A DNA stretch of 64,000 nt from Arthrobotrys musiformis. Taxonomy: Eukaryota > Ascomycota > Orbiliomycetes > Orbiliales > Orbiliaceae. The stretch spans positions 3,844,001 through 3,908,000 of the forward strand of contig JAVHJL010000001.1 in the NCBI GenBank assembly GCA_036971715.1, written 5' to 3'. Each line of letters starts with the position of its first letter. The stretch's first letter is position 1. This document shows positions 60,483 through 64,000 of this stretch, piece after piece. Made by a program: the position numbers and the translations under genes. Under the pieces are notes generated by a model. It was given only the letters and a program-made list of their open reading frames with translations, had not been told where the DNA came from and ran no database searches.

Positions 60483-62974
60483 ATGTTCCGTGGCACCAAC
60501 GCCAACCCTTTCGACGATGTCGTCGGTACGTTTGATCCGGTGTCTCTGCCGGCCAGAGATCCGTGCCTCCTCGGGCGCCTATTATGTAGCAAAGGGGCTG
60601 GAAGCTAATATCACTGTTTCCGATGACATATAGCCAAGGCGACCGACGAGAACCTCACTTCGGAGAATTGGGAGTACATTATGGAAGCCGTCGATAAAGT
60701 CGAGAGTGGCGGTTCAGATGCGTATGTGCCACAGGCCCGGGGAATCCTTATCGCAGCCTCGTTTTGTCTACCGTAAGGATTATGTACGGAATCGAGTAGC
60801 TGACTTTGTAAAATGATGATAGTCCACGGGAAATCGTCGGTGCCCTCATCAAACGGCTGGCACATCGGAATGCTCAGGTCCAGATCTATACACTTGAGGT
60901 ACATATGCCGTATTTTACCCTAAATATAGGACGCGGGGCTAACGGGTTTCTGTTTTTGTTGTCAGACTGCAAATGCTCTGTCGCAGAACTGCGGTCTTAG
61001 AGTGCACCAGGAGTTGTCGTCGAGGGCCTTCACCGATGCTTTGCTTCGGCTAGCTGCAGATAGAGTACGGATTTCGTTCATCGACCCTTTTTTAGTTCGA
61101 TACACTAACGGAATCCTTTTTGCCTTATCATTAGACTACACACCAAACGGTTAAATCGAAAATCCTGGAGCGTATGGAAGATTGGGCGGAGATGTTCAGC
61201 AAGGACCCGAATTTGTTTGTTATGGAACAGGCCTACACAAAGCTGAAGTCCACAAGTGCGATACTGCCACCCCAGATGCATCATATTGCCTAAATACTAA
61301 TGATACCATTCTAGATCCGAGCATACCGGCTCCATCAAAGCCCACTAAAAATGCCATCACTGATGCAGATAGACTGAAGGAGGAAGAAGATCTTGCACGG
61401 GCTCTCGAAATCTCGCTACAGGATACCAGGAGACAACAGAACTTCCCTGCTGCTTCGGCATCCTCGAATTCGAATGCTGCCCAGAAACAACCTGAGCCAA
61501 AGCCCGAACAACCACCTGCCAATTCTACAGCCGCCACAGTATCACGTGTTAGGGCTCTCTACGACTTCGTACCGACAGAGTCAGGAGAGTTGGCATTCAG
61601 GAAAGGAGACATCATCGCCGTTCTTGAGTCTGTGTACAAAGATTGGTGGAAGGGATCCTTGAGAGGCCAGACGGGTATCTTCCCGTTGAACTACGTCGAA
61701 AAGCTCGCGGATCCTACCGTCGAAGAGTTGCAGAGGGAGGCGCAGACAGAGGCCGAAGTATTCGCGCAGATTAAGAATGTGGAGAAGTTACTATCGATGT
61801 TGAGCACTTCTAGTGCGGACCAGCATATCCAGGATAATGATGAGATAACGGTAAGACCAGTGCGGATCCTAGCGAACGTATAAGAATCTGACCATGGGTG
61901 AATGCAGGCTTTGTACCATCAAACACTCTCTATCCGACCAAAGTTGATTGATCTCATCAGCAAGTACCAACAGAAGCGAGGTATTTATTTCCGGTGAATA
62001 GGGCTTGGAACATTTAACTGACTTAATTATTAGATGATTTCCAGGCCCTCAACGAGAAATTCGTTAAGGCTCGCCGTGACTATGAAGCATTGTTAGATAC
62101 ATCCATGTCCAACCCCGCAGCGCACGCGTACTCACGACCGCCATATAGCCAAGGATATGGCCCCGGTCCAGAATACGGCGCGCCTCTCCCCGGACCTGCT
62201 GGAGGACCCATCGGAGGGCCACTAGGAGGACCTATCGGCGGTCCAGTTGGTGGACCAGCCGGTGGACCGCAGGGATTCTATCCACCCCAACCACAACACC
62301 AAATGCACCACTCTCCTCCACCGCCTGTCAACACAAGCGGTCCTTATGGCCCTCCTGATGTCCAACAGGGTGGTGTCCCATATCCGGTCTCGACAAGCCC
62401 AATCCCTCCCGCTGGAACAAACCCAGCAAATTTCTACGGCGCCCCAGCTGGTCCGATAGGAGGGCCAGATGGCCGTAAACCATCCTCCCCTCAAGCTAAC
62501 CTCCCAACAGGTCGTGATAGACATCCCTCGATAAGTGGTTACCATGACACCGGTGCACCACCTCAAGAACTTGCTACCTCATCTTACGAGTCACCTCAAG
62601 ACCCGAGCGGTCGCCCCATTTCCCCCTCTCACGCTCCTCAACAAGCCTACAAGAGTTACTACACATATAACCCTCCTACTACCGCAGCCACATCGCAAGG
62701 AGCGGGGCCTGGTGGCCCGAGTGGGAATTTCCCCCCTAGCGGTGGTCCGCAGCAGCAGCAGCAACCAAGCTATCCTCCTGTAATTACTAGAACTTCTCCA
62801 ACTACTGTTAGGGACTCGACTGATACATATCAACAGTACCTAAATAACCGGCCGCAGAGCTGGGTCGATCCTACTGCGGGAGCACAGGGCAATCCGGCGG
62901 ATTACTACAGAAACAATGAACTGTTCTTGCCCCAGGGTGGCGGCGGTGGCGGAGCTAGACCGAGGGAGGCTTGA
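60483..62974 (+). CDS. HSE1: ESCRT-0 subunit Hse1 (STAM-like)
   Basis: Endosomal sorting of ubiquitinated cargo with Vps27. Model of eight exons: 60483-60525, 60634-60721, 60823-60898, 60966-61064, 61135-61255, 61315-61850, 61908-61980 and 62034-62974, giving 658 residues. The VHS domain (about residues 15-140) includes ATDENLTSENWEYIMEAVDK, VGALIKRLAHRNAQVQIYTL and LETANALSQNCG. A UIM lies near residue 170 (EEEDLARALEISLQ). The SH3 domain, about 220-275, has RVRALYDFVPTESGELAFRK and GDIIAVLE. A helical GAT-like region contains LDTSM upstream of a long Pro/Gly tail with GGPIGG repeats (about residue 395 onward). The very short first exon and multiple introns match the family layout. Confidence 0.94.
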
Positions 62975-64000
62975 GTAGGATAAGTCTTTCGGAACGGAGG
63001 TAGGAGCGTTGGTACTAAGTCAGTATACTGTTGCCATGCTCGTCTTGCAGTAGTTCACAATCGTTTTGTTATAATTTTAGTCCTATTGTTTTTTTTTTTT
63101 TTGCTCTCGTTAGTTATTTATGGTCATCGGACTTGGTATTAGTACTTTGGGCTCGCTGAACGGCTTGTTGGTTACTAGGGGGGCTGTAATGATTTTTTTT
63201 TATGTATTTCCTTTTTCATATAGCGCATTACTGCGGGAAGTATTGCTGAAGGCATACGTGGAGACTCCGTTTCTTTTTTTCTTTTGATATCGTGTTAGGT
63301 TTAAAATCAATGAACGATCAGGGCATATTATGAAGCATAGGCATGGAAAATTGAGCACGGATTTGTGTATGGGGATAGTACTGCAGTGATATTGGTGGTG
63401 TAGCGGGGTTATACGCTCCCCCTTTGTGGTGTCTAGGGATCATAAAGCTACTTGCACATATGTGCCGTGATAGCTATATAGGGGAGCCGTCCGTCGAGAA
63501 CATTGGTAGTGTATATACCTATCTTTGAGGATTTATAGATGCGGAGAAGGCCTTTGATCCATTCCTCTCTATAAGGTACCATTTTCAGAGCTACTGTATA
63601 CGCCTATTTGGGAACTATCGGCAGGGATCTTACGAGCTTAGCTGGGCTCCCATCCATGGTAGACGACTCTATGTGTTGCTCTTGTTGTAAGAATTTTGTG
63701 TCACGAACACCCACATGCTTCCTGCAGCTCGATTGCAACCGGCTGCAGAGATCCGATATCCGACATTGGACTTGCTTCGAAATCATTTGTTCGGGTGGTA
63801 TGCCGGTACGCTTTACTCGATCTATGTTAGGTTCTTTGAAACGGATGCGTTCCAGACTTCGAATGGGTTATCGACGGAATGGTATACGGCTTGGGGCTAG
63901 ATACATGGCAGGTGGAGCTTAGGGTTCGAACGTTTTGGGGCTGGGCTCTATAGATAACGTATGTATCGTGTCAATCCCCTGCTATTGACTGCTATTGTTT
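62975..64000. other. downstream region of HSE1 to window end
   Basis: About 1 kb. T-rich 3' region with poly-T runs near 63088 and 63193. A 61-codon frame at 63715-63900 has no recognisable family and may be chance or the end of a gene continuing beyond the window. Confidence 0.5.

Noticed and set aside
63715..63900. 61-codon frame near the window end
   Set aside because: Too short to judge; could be part of a gene continuing outside the window.
1..64000. CRISPR arrays, operons or bacterial signals
   Set aside because: No regular spaced repeats; genes are intron-rich and eukaryotic throughout.

Overview
The window looks like nuclear DNA of a filamentous ascomycete (Pezizomycotina). Nearly every gene carries short (about 50-90 nt) GT-AG introns with CTAAC/CTAAT-like branch sites. 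The recognisable proteins are fungal: SHR3, HSE1, SWC4, NOP16, SAF4, YVH1, FEX, a CRH-type GPI glycosidase, a class III chitinase and a Pex24-family peroxin. No mobile-element protein, rRNA, tRNA or CRISPR array was found. The exact lineage cannot be fixed from sequence alone. Exon models were built by hand from splice signals, reading-frame continuity and family motifs, and each multi-exon model sums to a multiple of three.

Layout. 0-1.3 kb: 3' part of a CUE/DUF1771/Smr gene. 1.9-8.6 kb: sparse and AT-rich, with an orphan three-exon gene and two small paralogous genes (3.5-4.1 and 5.3-5.7 kb). 8.6-22 kb: dense housekeeping block, namely FMT1, SAF4, a small ankyrin-like protein, SWC4, NOP16, a STIMATE-type vacuolar membrane protein, SHR3 and a Pex24-family peroxin. 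22-45 kb: gene-poor accessory segment with a NACHT-TPR (NLR-like) gene, a 1,274-residue mostly disordered protein, and a head-to-head pair made of a von Willebrand A protein and an alpha/beta-hydrolase-ankyrin protein. 45-64 kb: class III chitinase, YVH1, the fluoride exporter FEX, a CRH-type transglycosylase, a secreted unknown, the serinc TMS1 and ESCRT-0 HSE1.

The housekeeping genes cover mitochondrial initiation (FMT1), splicing (SAF4), chromatin (SWC4), ribosome biogenesis (NOP16, YVH1), ER packaging and membrane proteins (SHR3, TMS1, STIMATE, peroxin), endosomal sorting (HSE1) and the cell wall (chitinase, CRH). The accessory segment resembles fungal self/non-self recognition regions. 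The best candidates for something undescribed are the VWA / hydrolase-ankyrin pair beside the NACHT-TPR gene; a dispersed hairpin-like motif (core GGTCTCGTACCCAGACC), seen only between about 23 and 51 kb and forming a perfect 23-bp inverted repeat just upstream of the NLR gene; and a family of small proteins sharing a conserved phase-1 intron and a 71-nt last exon.
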